From JBOHUC01 sp050733935 (lineage in GTDB: Bacteria > Eisenbacteria > RBG-16-71-46 > DASYSL01): a stretch of DNA of 7,996 nt. Position numbers and translations under genes: made by a program. Numbering within the stretch: position 1 is the first letter of the stretch; every line of letters starts with the position of its first letter. The notes below the pieces were generated by a model. That model worked only from the letters and a program-made list of their open reading frames with translations. It did not search any database and was not told the DNA's origin. The stretch is taken from the NCBI GenBank assembly GCA_050733935.1, contig JBOHUC010000044.1:1-7996 (forward strand), written 5' to 3'. This document shows positions 1 through 6,361 of the stretch, one piece after another.

Positions 1-40
1 GTTCTATTTCGAGCGACCCGTCAACCCCGTCTTGTGGCGA

Positions 41-71
41 CTTCGGCGGCCTCCCCCACCGGAGGCCGAAG
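41..71 (-). terminator. Hairpin after the propeller gene, possible terminator
   Basis: The arms CGGCCTCC (47-54) and GGAGGCCG (61-68) pair perfectly around a six-base loop. Allowing a three-base bulge, the stem extends to CTTCGG...AAG at 41-71. On the minus strand it begins about four bases after the TAG stop of the secreted propeller gene, the usual place for a terminator. No run of T follows on the minus strand, so it is not a canonical Rho-independent terminator; it could instead be a 3'-end stabilising hairpin. Positions 1-40 contain no recognisable gene. Confidence 0.5.
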
Positions 72-75
72 CGCG

Positions 76-2481
76 CTAGTGGATCAAGATGAGCTTCCGG
101 GTCGCGGCCCGGCCATTGCTCTCGAGATAGGCGAAATACGTTCCCGTCGCAAGACCCCGCGCCACGAACGGGATGCGATGCGGACCCGCGTCCAGGCGCA
201 CGCGGTCGAGCAGGGTCGCGACCCGGCGGCCTGCCGGATCGAACACCGAGAGCGTCACCGGAGCCGCCGCGGGAAGCACAAAGTGGATCGCTGTCTCGCC
301 GCGCGCGGGATTCGGCGCGCTCGTGAGCGCGAGGCCGGGCTCGAACATCGGAGCGGGCGCGTCCACCGTGGCCGTCACGTCGAGGCGCGCGATCCCGACT
401 TGCCCGACTCCCTTGATGCTCGAGAAGTTCCCGCCCACCCAGAGCCTGGCGCCGATCAAGTGGAGCGCGTAGATGCTCGAGTTCGCGCTCGGATCCCACG
501 TGAACGTCGCGAGCCCCGTTCCATCGAGGGAGGCCAGGTAATTGCGCGACTGCCCGCCGATGAACGTGAAGTCCCCACCTGCGTAGACGGCCTCTCCATT
601 GGTGGCGATCGCGTAGACGTTCGAGTTCGCGTTCGGGTCCCATCCCGTCGGATCCCCGGTCACGGCGTCGATCGCCGCGATCCGATTCCGCGTCTGGCCT
701 TTGACGGTCGTGAAGACCCCGCCCGCATAGACGGTGTTCCCGGACTTCGCGAGCGCATAGACGATGTTGTTGGTGGTCGGGTCCCAGGACGTGAGCGTTC
801 CCGTCCCGGTGTCAAAGGAAGCGAGCCCGACGCGCGCGGTCGTGCCGATCATTCCGAACTGCCCGCCGGCATAGAGCGTCGAACCGTCCACGAGCAGCGC
901 GTAGACCGTGCTGTTCGCCGCCGGGTTCCAGGCCATCGCACTTCCCGTTCCGACGTCGAGCGCGGCGAGCCGGGTTCGCCCCTGGCCGCCGATGTTCAGG
1001 AACATGCCGCCGGCGTAGAGCGTCGATCCGTCGAGGGCGATCGCGTACACGATGCTGTTGGCGTTCGGATTCCATACGCTCGCCAGCCCCGTTTCCGCGT
1101 CGAGCGCCGCGATCCGGTTGCGGACCTGTCCTCCGATGTTCGTGAACTGCCCGGCGACGTAGACCGTGTTTCCGTTCGGGATGATCGCGTGGACCTGGAG
1201 GTTCGCATTCGGATTCCAGTCCATGAGCTCGCCCGAGGTGGCGTCGAGGGCGGCAATCCGATTCCTCGTCCTGGTTCCAATCGACGTGAAGACTCCGCCC
1301 ACGAACATCGTGGCCCCGTCGCGCACGAGCAGGTGGACCTGCTGGTTCGCGTTCGGATCCCAGGCCGTGGCGCTTCCGGTCGCGATCTCGATCTCGGCAA
1401 TGCGGTTCCGCGTCTGGCCTGCGATGTTCGTGAACAATCCGCCCGCGTATATCGTGGATCCGCTCAGAGACAAAGCGTAGACGGCCTGGTTCGGGTTCGG
1501 GTTCCACGTGGTCGCGGTCCCCGAGATCGGATCGAGCGCCGCGAGCCGGTTCCGGACATCGCCGCCGATCGTACCGAAGACACCTCCTGCGTAGACGGTC
1601 GTCGCGTCGGACTCGAGCGCGTAGACGATGTTGTTCGAGTTGGGGTCGAAGGCGAGGAGCGTTTCGTTCCCGAGGTCGAGCGCCGCAATGCGATTGCGGA
1701 CCTGCCCGCTCATCATCGTGAACGCGCCGCCCGCGTAGAGCGTGTTGCCCTCGAGCGAAATCGCATAAACGATGTTGTTCGCGTTCGGGTTCCAGCCCGA
1801 CGCCGTCCCGTTGGCAAGGCTCAGCGCGGCCAGTCCGCTCCGCGTTTGACCACCAATGGTCGTGAACGCGCCGGCCACGATGAGCGACGTGCCGTTCTGG
1901 ACCATCGCGTACACGAAGTTGTTCGAATTGGGATTCCACGACGTTGCAAGGCCGGTGGTCGCGTCGAGTGCGGCGACTCGGTTCCGCGTCTGACCGCCGA
2001 CGAACGTGAACGCGCCGCCCACGTAGAGCGTGTTGCCGTCGCGGACGAGCGAGTAGACCGTCGCGTTCGCGTTGCTGTTCCACGACGAGACCGTCCCGTC
2101 CCAGAGCACGTGCGCGAGATTGGCTCGCGGCACCTTCCCGACGTTCGTGAACGTCCCGCCGATGAACCATCCTCCGTTTCCGTCCGGGACGGCCGCGCGA
2201 ACGTCCCCCACGATGCGGGGAAACGGCGCACGAGGGTGCTGCGTGGGGATGTACACCGGGACGCCGGGTCCGGTGTTCGGACCCACGGTCGTGAAGGTGC
2301 CGCCGATGTAGAGCGTGTTGCCCGAGCGAACGACTGCGGTGACGGGGTTGTTCGTCACCCAGAGCGTGGAGTCCACGCCCTGCGCGCGGGCCGGGCCGGG
2401 AAGGAGGACCGCCGCCAGGGTCGCGCATCCGCACAGCGCGGACACGAGGCGGACCGGTGAAAACGCGAAGCGCCGTGCCAT
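76..2481 (-). CDS. Secreted DUF5122/delta-60-like beta-propeller protein with FlgD-like C-terminal Ig domain
   Basis: This 801-residue exported protein starts at ATG 2479-2481, preceded by a good GGAGG site. Residues 1-33 form a signal peptide: basic start, hydrophobic stretch around 11-28, likely cleavage after Ala-Arg-Ala. Residues 53-711 are about fourteen repeats; units 2-13 (100-675) are each exactly 48 residues with the pattern G-x-T-x-Y-x-G-G-x-F-T-x-I-G-G-Q-x-R-N-R-I-A-A-L-D ... W-N/D-P-N-x-N-x-x-V-Y-A. This resembles the DUF5122 (delta-60) propeller family; each unit is probably one blade, so fourteen could make two seven-bladed propellers (inference). Residues about 712-801 (A-P-N-P start, V-F-D-P-A-G-R-R-V, G-T-Y-F-A-Y, final R-K-L-I-L-I-H) resemble the FlgD-like/T9SS-type C-terminal Ig domain found on secreted proteins of such phyla. 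No catalytic residues are evident; an adhesin, surface scaffold or binding role is possible but unproven. It follows the kinase gene on the same strand after 121 nt. Confidence 0.9.
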   Translation of the reverse strand: MARRFAFSPVRLVSALCGCATLAAVLLPGPARAQGVDSTLWVTNNPVTAVVRSGNTLYIGGTFTTVGPNTGPGVPVYIPTQHPRAPFPRIVGDVRAAVPDGNGGWFIGGTFTNVGKVPRANLAHVLWDGTVSSWNSNANATVYSLVRDGNTLYVGGAFTFVGGQTRNRVAALDATTGLATSWNPNSNNFVYAMVQNGTSLIVAGAFTTIGGQTRSGLAALSLANGTASGWNPNANNIVYAISLEGNTLYAGGAFTMMSGQVRNRIAALDLGNETLLAFDPNSNNIVYALESDATTVYAGGVFGTIGGDVRNRLAALDPISGTATTWNPNPNQAVYALSLSGSTIYAGGLFTNIAGQTRNRIAEIEIATGSATAWDPNANQQVHLLVRDGATMFVGGVFTSIGTRTRNRIAALDATSGELMDWNPNANLQVHAIIPNGNTVYVAGQFTNIGGQVRNRIAALDAETGLASVWNPNANSIVYAIALDGSTLYAGGMFLNIGGQGRTRLAALDVGTGSAMAWNPAANSTVYALLVDGSTLYAGGQFGMIGTTARVGLASFDTGTGTLTSWDPTTNNIVYALAKSGNTVYAGGVFTTVKGQTRNRIAAIDAVTGDPTGWDPNANSNVYAIATNGEAVYAGGDFTFIGGQSRNYLASLDGTGLATFTWDPSANSSIYALHLIGARLWVGGNFSSIKGVGQVGIARLDVTATVDAPAPMFEPGLALTSAPNPARGETAIHFVLPAAAPVTLSVFDPAGRRVATLLDRVRLDAGPHRIPFVARGLATGTYFAYLESNGRAATRKLILIH
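349..2325 (-). repeat. About fourteen tandem 48-codon (144-bp) repeats inside the propeller gene
   Basis: The coding repeats span residues 53-711. Twelve consecutive units (457-2184) keep a strict 144-bp period without a single indel; the first unit is 47 residues and the last is a partial 36. Conservation is visible at DNA level too: near-identical short blocks, such as the ones encoding W-N-P-N-A-N and R-N-R-I-A-A-L-D, recur each period. The units differ enough that they are old or diversifying duplications rather than a fresh array. Repeat units 1 and 2 are the most divergent at the N-terminal end, and 14 at the C-terminal end, which is typical of capping repeats. Confidence 0.93.
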
Positions 2482-2602
2482 GGAAGCCTCCGGGCGAGAA
2501 ACGAGAAGAGCGCCGGCAGCTTCCGGTCACCGCAGGGCGAGGGGAGCCTTCAGCTGTGTTCGAGCTGCCACCTTCCATTGCGCGGCCGCGCGGGGAAAAC
2601 CG
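2482..2602 (-). other. Kinase-propeller intergenic region with competing inverted repeats
   Basis: This 121-nt gap separates the kinase stop from the propeller start. On the minus strand it holds a 12-base palindrome GCGCGGCCGCGC (2580-2591). GGCAGCT (complement of 2563-2569) can pair with AGCTGCC (complement of 2515-2521) across about 41 nt. A shorter hairpin, CAGCT/AGCTG (2551-2555 with 2563-2567), uses the same bases and would exclude the long one. No convincing -10/-35 pair or T-run is visible. It could be an mRNA leader, a processing site or chance GC-rich pairing; no known riboswitch class was recognised. Confidence 0.35.
2487..2491 (-). promoter_or_regulatory. Ribosome binding site of the secreted propeller gene
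   Basis: GGAGG on the minus strand lies five bases before ATG 2479-2481. This fixes the start at the methionine that begins the signal peptide. Confidence 0.75.
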
Positions 2603-5203
2603 TCACTCGGTCTTTTCGGACTGAGCCTGAGCCAGCTCTGCCCGGAACTTCGCGGCTTCCGCGGGCTTTCCGAGCGCGTCGTACTCGGCGACGAGATCGT
2701 TGCGCGCGTTCTCGAGCCAGCGGACCGAGGGCTCGGCCTGCGCGACCACGATGTCGTACGCCGCGCGCGTCTCACGCTCGGCCTCGACGTAGCGCCTGGA
2801 TTTGAGGTAGGTGCGCCCGAGCTTGAGTCGGGTGATGCCGACGTAGAGATGGCCCGCGGGGAGGGTCTCCCCGTAGCGACGGAGCGCCTCCCGGTAGCAG
2901 CGCTCCGCGTCGGCGTAGCGCGCGCCCTCGGCGTACGCGCCGCCGAGGTTCGAGTACGCGAGCCCGATCAGGTAGTGCTTGTCGTCGTAGACCTTCCGGT
3001 AGATCGCGATCATGCGCTCGAAGTACTTTCGCGCGTCGTCGAGCCGCCCTTCGTTCTGCGCGAGAAGTCCGAGCTCGTTCAGCGTCGAGGCCACGAGCGG
3101 GTGCTCGGGACCGTAGATCCGCTCGCGGATCACAAGCGCCTGCCGCAGGAGCTCGCCGCCCGCGCGCAGGGAGTCCTGCTGAACAAGCGTCCGTCCGACC
3201 ATGTTGAGCGTGGCCGCGGTCTCGAAGTGGTTCTCGCCGTAGTAGCCGCGGTAGATCGCGAGCGCCCTTCGGTAGTACTGCTCGGCCTCGCGCCAGTGGC
3301 CCCACTCCTGCTGGATCGCACCCAGGTTGATGAGGTCGCTCGCGACGTTCGGGTGCTGATCGCCGTGAAGCGCGCGATCCATCTCGAGCAACCGGTGGTT
3401 GAGCGAATCCGAAACCGCGTAGTTCCCCGCGTAGAAGTGACTGTTCGCGAGCTCGGTGAGGCTTGCAATGTGGTCCGTTGCCGGGAGATGCGCGAGCGAG
3501 TCGCGCCGCACCGCTTCGGTCAGGACTTTGATCGCCTCCTCGTACTCGCCGCGATTCTCGAGCACGGTCCCGAGAGCCGTCATCGCGCGAGCCGCCGTCG
3601 CGGGATCAGTCTGCTCGTGACGGCGGGCGATCGCGAGCCCTTCGCGCACCAGGCTGTCCGCTTCCTCGAGTTGAGACTGGTCCGCGCGCAGGATTCCGAG
3701 TGCTAAGAGGTTCCGCGCGACCTCGTTGTGATCCGGACCGTAAACCGCCCGGCTCCCCAGAAGGGCAGCCGAGTAGAGCGAATCCGCGCGCTCGAAATCC
3801 CCGAGCTTGTGATAGATCCCGCCGAGGGTCTGGTAGAGCCCGGCCTGGATGTCCGGTTCGCTCGTGAGCGCCCGGGCGTCGCGCACGCCGCGCGCGAGGA
3901 GCGACACAACCCGCACGGTGTCCGACGGGCCGGCTTCCGGATCGCCCCCTTCGAACAGGTTGTTCATGAAGTCCTGGATGCGGCGTGTGCGCTCCGCTTC
4001 GGCGACGGCGAGATTCCGAGCGCGCGCGAGCCGCACCGTGTAGAAGGTGACGAGACCGGCAATCGCGATCGTGACGGCCGCCGCGGCCACGAGGGGCTGC
4101 CAGTGCCGGCGCACGAACTTGCCGAGCCGGTAGCCCATCGTGTCGGGGCGAGCTTCGAGCGGCTCGCCGTTCAGGTAGTGATCGATATCGCGAATGAGCG
4201 ACTCGACCGTCCGGTAGCGGCTCACCGGATCCCTCTTGAGGGCGGTGAGACAGAGGACATCGAGGTCGGTCCATTCGATCCCGCGCTCGCCGGGGCGGTG
4301 CGCGATCGCGGACGGCTTCTCGAGCGGCCCTCCGGGCGATCCGGACGGCTCTGGCGGCCGGCCGGTCAGGAGTTCGTAGAGAATCGCCCCCAGCGAATAC
4401 ACGTCCGTGTGCACGCCCTGGCCGGCGCCCTCGACTTGCTCGGGCGCGGCGTACGCGGGCGTGAGGAGACGGAGCTCCGCGCGCGTCCACTCGTGCCGCG
4501 GATCCAGTCCCTCGATCTGCTTTGCGATTCCAAAATCGAGGAGCTTCGGCTGCCCGCCGCGGGTGACGAGGACGTTCGAGGGCTTGAGATCGCGGTGGAT
4601 CACAGCCTGCCGGTGGGCGTGCAGCACGGCTTCGCACACGGAACGAAAGAGCTCGAGTGTGCGCCGGACGGTGCACTTCTGCTCCACGCAGTAGCGGGTG
4701 ATCGGGACACCGTCCACGTACTCCATGGCGAACCACGGCGTTCCGTCGGGCAGGGTGTCCGCGTCGTAGAGGCGTGCGATGCACGGATGGTTGAGCCCGG
4801 CGAGCGTCCGCTGCTCGCTCGCGAACCGCTCGCGGCGCGCCGGAGAGAGCCAGGCGTCGCGCAGGATCTTGATCGCGACCTGGCTTCCCAGATCCGCCCG
4901 GTCGGCGAGGTAGACGACGCCCATTCCGCCTTCGCCGAGCAGCGTGCTCAAGCGGTAGGGCCCGAGGTCCTGCGGCGGCACCGCCGAGCGTCCGTCGGAA
5001 AGAACGCGGCCGGCAATGTGCGCGAGATCCTGATCGAGGACCGAGCCGCCTTCCGTGTCGGCCTCGACGAGCGCCAGCACTTCTTCGATCAGGGACGCAT
5101 CGTCACCGGCGCGCGATTCGAGGAACGCGCGGCGTTCCGAAGGAGGCAGGTCGGTCGCGGAGTGGAACAGCTCCTGAACGCGTTCCCAGCGCTCGTGGTC
5201 CAT
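2603..5203 (-). CDS. Membrane-anchored PknB-type Ser/Thr protein kinase with C-terminal TPR domain
   Basis: This 866-residue protein transfers phosphate from ATP to Ser/Thr of partner proteins. Residues 1-75 are the alpha-helical lead-in usual in ECF-associated kinases (W-E-R-V-Q-E-L-F ... L-P-P-S-E-R-R-A-F-L). The kinase domain runs about 83-345: glycine loop G90-E-G-G-M-G-V-V-Y98, V-A-I-K with Lys112, a probable alpha-C Glu130, catalytic H-R-D-L-K-P-S-N (203-210, Asp205), D-F-G (223-225) and A-P-E (253-255). All key residues are present, so it should be active, and it is an RD kinase. One transmembrane helix lies at about 368-390. Residues about 450-860 are tandem TPR units (kinesin-light-chain/TPR_12 style, with repeated Y-G-P-E/D-H motifs), probably outside the cytoplasm as a sensor or protein-binding domain. 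ATG 5201-5203 has a weak GAGG before it. It starts 9 nt after the sigma gene, so the two are almost certainly cotranscribed. No PASTA repeats are present. Confidence 0.95.
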   Translation of the reverse strand: MDHERWERVQELFHSATDLPPSERRAFLESRAGDDASLIEEVLALVEADTEGGSVLDQDLAHIAGRVLSDGRSAVPPQDLGPYRLSTLLGEGGMGVVYLADRADLGSQVAIKILRDAWLSPARRERFASEQRTLAGLNHPCIARLYDADTLPDGTPWFAMEYVDGVPITRYCVEQKCTVRRTLELFRSVCEAVLHAHRQAVIHRDLKPSNVLVTRGGQPKLLDFGIAKQIEGLDPRHEWTRAELRLLTPAYAAPEQVEGAGQGVHTDVYSLGAILYELLTGRPPEPSGSPGGPLEKPSAIAHRPGERGIEWTDLDVLCLTALKRDPVSRYRTVESLIRDIDHYLNGEPLEARPDTMGYRLGKFVRRHWQPLVAAAAVTIAIAGLVTFYTVRLARARNLAVAEAERTRRIQDFMNNLFEGGDPEAGPSDTVRVVSLLARGVRDARALTSEPDIQAGLYQTLGGIYHKLGDFERADSLYSAALLGSRAVYGPDHNEVARNLLALGILRADQSQLEEADSLVREGLAIARRHEQTDPATAARAMTALGTVLENRGEYEEAIKVLTEAVRRDSLAHLPATDHIASLTELANSHFYAGNYAVSDSLNHRLLEMDRALHGDQHPNVASDLINLGAIQQEWGHWREAEQYYRRALAIYRGYYGENHFETAATLNMVGRTLVQQDSLRAGGELLRQALVIRERIYGPEHPLVASTLNELGLLAQNEGRLDDARKYFERMIAIYRKVYDDKHYLIGLAYSNLGGAYAEGARYADAERCYREALRRYGETLPAGHLYVGITRLKLGRTYLKSRRYVEAERETRAAYDIVVAQAEPSVRWLENARNDLVAEYDALGKPAEAAKFRAELAQAQSEKTE

Positions 5204-5212
5204 GGCCTCGCT

Positions 5213-5743
5213 TCAGCCCGAGGTCCGGAGCTCGCGCGAGAGCCAGGCTTTCGCAGCCCGCCAGTCCCGCAGCACGGTCGCTTCGGACACGCCGAGGAGC
5301 TCGGCGGTTTCGGCCACGCCGAGTCCGCCGAAGAAGCGGCTCTCGACGAGTTGCGCCTGCCGCGGATTGAGCCGTCCCAGCGACTCGAGCGCGGCGTCGA
5401 GCCCGATCAGGTCCTCGGACCAGGTGGCGCCCGCACCCGTGGACTCGTCGAACGACACGAAGACCGCATCGCGTCCGCCGCGCTTTCCCGCGGTCCGGCG
5501 GCGCGCCGCTTCGACGAGAACCTGCCGCATCGCACGGGCGGCGATCCGCTTGAAATGAAGGTGCGAGGTCTGGGCCACCGTGGGTGTGCGCGCGAGCTTG
5601 AGCCACGCCTCGTTCACGAGGGCGGTCGGCGTGAGCGTCTGCCCGACCTCGCTCCGTCGCACCGTCGCCGCGAGACGGCGCAGTTCTTCGTATGTGGCGC
5701 TGAACAAATCGTCGAGCGCCTTGCGGTCCGTGGCATCCGTCAT
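5213..5743 (-). CDS. ECF-type RNA polymerase sigma factor (TIGR02999-like, kinase-associated)
   Basis: This 176-residue sigma factor directs RNA polymerase to specific promoters. Region 2 covers about residues 10-82 (Y-E-E-L-R-R-L-A, then L-T-P-T-A-L-V-N-E-A-W-L-K-L at 37-50 and H-F-K-R-I-A-A-R-A-M-R at 63-73). Region 4 covers about 118-172, with an N-P-R-Q-A-Q-L-V-E core and a helix-turn-helix at about 141-165 (V-A-E-T-A-E-L-L-G-V-S-E-A-T-V). The family normally begins M-T-D-A-T or similar, so ATG 5741-5743 was chosen; a TTG at 5768-5770 would add nine residues and has GGAGGA twelve bases upstream, so it cannot be excluded. The acidic D-A-E-D of classical region 2.2 is replaced by Thr38-Pro-Thr-Ala41. 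No anti-sigma factor lies next to it; the Ser/Thr kinase follows after 9 nt, suggesting control by phosphorylation. Confidence 0.93.
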   Translation of the reverse strand: MTDATDRKALDDLFSATYEELRRLAATVRRSEVGQTLTPTALVNEAWLKLARTPTVAQTSHLHFKRIAARAMRQVLVEAARRRTAGKRGGRDAVFVSFDESTGAGATWSEDLIGLDAALESLGRLNPRQAQLVESRFFGGLGVAETAELLGVSEATVLRDWRAAKAWLSRELRTSG

Positions 5744-5775
5744 GACGGAGATCCCGGGCGATTTGCGCAAGGAGG

Positions 5776-5788
5776 GGAGGGTTCCTCC
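5776..5788 (-). other. Small hairpin that could cover a Shine-Dalgarno-like GGAGG
   Basis: GGAGG-GTT-CCTCC forms a perfect five-pair stem with a three-base loop. On the sigma-gene mRNA the GGAGG arm is the only strong ribosome-binding-like motif upstream of the gene, so the hairpin would mask it. It lies 12 bases before the alternative TTG start and about 40 before the preferred ATG. It could be chance in purine-rich DNA. Confidence 0.25.
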
Positions 5789-5808
5789 GATGTCGAGGGG
5801 GGGCGACC

Positions 5809-5837
5809 ATCATACCCCGGAGGAGCGGCCGTGGACA
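5809..5837 (-). promoter_or_regulatory. Candidate promoter of the sigma-kinase operon
   Basis: On the minus strand TATGAT (5814 to 5809) matches five of six bases of a -10 box in otherwise GC-rich DNA. A poor -35 match, TGTCCA (5837 to 5832, three of six), lies 17 bases upstream. Transcription would start near 5802, giving a leader of about 60 nt before the sigma ATG. The -35 would fall within the first codons of the divergent membrane gene. Confidence 0.3.
5819..5825 (+). promoter_or_regulatory. Ribosome binding site deciding a GTG start at 5831
   Basis: GGAGGAG lies five bases before GTG 5831-5833. The open frame continues far upstream across the sigma and kinase genes, so this site is the main reason for placing the start of the membrane protein here. 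The divergent minus-strand coding region ending at 5743 also rules out a much earlier start. Confidence 0.75.
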
Positions 5838-6361
5838 GCGGCTACGAGCAGGTTCCCATCGACGGAGGCCGCGTTCGCTTCACGGTGACTCCCGCGCAGG
5901 CCCCGCACGCGCGGCTCGTCCCGCTCGCGGCCGGGGTCCTGGTCGCGATCGCGCTCTTCTTCGTTCCGCTGTTTCGATTTGGAATGGTGAGCCCCGTTTC
6001 GCGCCTCGCGGTCGCGGCATTCGCGCTCCTCGCCGGCCGGTGGGTGCACGGTCGGGCGGCCGGCTGGCTCGCCGCCCGCGTGGATCGCGCGCGGAACCCG
6101 GGCGGCGCGTTCACCGTTTCGCCCTCCGCCATCGATTCGACGGAGGCACACATCGAGCGCGAGGGGCTCAAGCGCCTGGTCGTCCGCAATGTGCTTCGAG
6201 GAAGCGCGGGCGCCCGGGCGGTTTCCTTCACGTTGTGTGCGGAAACCGACGGACAGACGACCACGCTTGCGGGAGGAATGACGGAGGAAACCGCGCGCGG
6301 GCTTCTCTCCGACGCGAGCCGTGTGTTGCGCCTGGCACCGGGACCGGTCGTGCCCGTCTAG
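5831..6361 (+). CDS. Small two-TM membrane protein, function unknown
   Basis: This 176-residue protein was not recognised as a named family. It opens with a short polar segment (1-27) and a hydrophobic helix at about 28-50 (L-V-P-L-A-A-G-V-L-V-A-I-A-L-F-F-V-P-L-F). A second weaker helix follows at about 57-70. The basic loop R70-R88 suggests that the C-terminal domain is cytoplasmic. Residues 93-170 look like a small alpha/beta domain (V-S-P-S-A-I-D, L-K-R-L-V-V-R-N-V, V-S-F-T-L-C-A-E-T) ending in an amphipathic helix (T-E-E-T-A-R-G-L-L-S-D-A-S-R-V-L). This layout recalls small bacterial PH-like membrane proteins, but that is only a guess from architecture. It is divergent from the sigma-kinase operon with 87 nt between starts, so it may share its control region. 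Its TAG stop overlaps the opposing gene's stop. Confidence 0.8.
   Translation: MDSGYEQVPIDGGRVRFTVTPAQAPHARLVPLAAGVLVAIALFFVPLFRFGMVSPVSRLAVAAFALLAGRWVHGRAAGWLAARVDRARNPGGAFTVSPSAIDSTEAHIEREGLKRLVVRNVLRGSAGARAVSFTLCAETDGQTTTLAGGMTEETARGLLSDASRVLRLAPGPVVPV
6358..6361. other. Palindromic CTAG holding both stop codons of two convergent genes
   Basis: Bases 6358-6361 read CTAG. TAG at 6359-6361 ends the plus-strand membrane gene, and the complement of 6358-6360, also TAG, ends the minus-strand ubiquitin-like gene. The two genes overlap by three bases, with no room for a separate terminator. Confidence 0.9.

Noticed and set aside
349..2325. Regular 144-bp repeats considered as a CRISPR or other non-coding array
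   Set aside because: The period is in frame throughout, units vary in a protein-like way, and there are no identical short direct repeats with unique spacers.
34..2460. 808-codon open frame on the plus strand, antisense to the propeller gene
   Set aside because: It is arginine-rich with a repeating pattern that merely mirrors the 144-bp repeats of the minus-strand gene. No domain, signal peptide or sensible composition is present, while the minus frame has a signal peptide, repeats and a ribosome site.
2580..2591. GCGCGGCCGCGC palindrome as a kinase-gene terminator
   Set aside because: The stem would be only four pairs with a four-base loop, and no T-run follows on the minus strand.
2315..3706. 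463-codon plus-strand open frame across the kinase 3' end and the intergenic gap
   Set aside because: Its composition is that of an antisense GC-rich shadow and it crosses a gene boundary; the TPR pattern is clear in the minus frame.
5744..5770. Nine-residue longer sigma factor from TTG 5768-5770
   Set aside because: The family usually begins near the M-T-D-A-T at 5743, and TTG is a rare start; kept as a minor alternative because GGAGGA lies 12 nt upstream of it.
3728..5830. Upstream extension of the plus-strand membrane gene's frame to 3728
   Set aside because: This part is the complement of the kinase and sigma genes, whose motifs are unmistakable. Only the portion from GTG 5831 has its own ribosome site and protein-like features.
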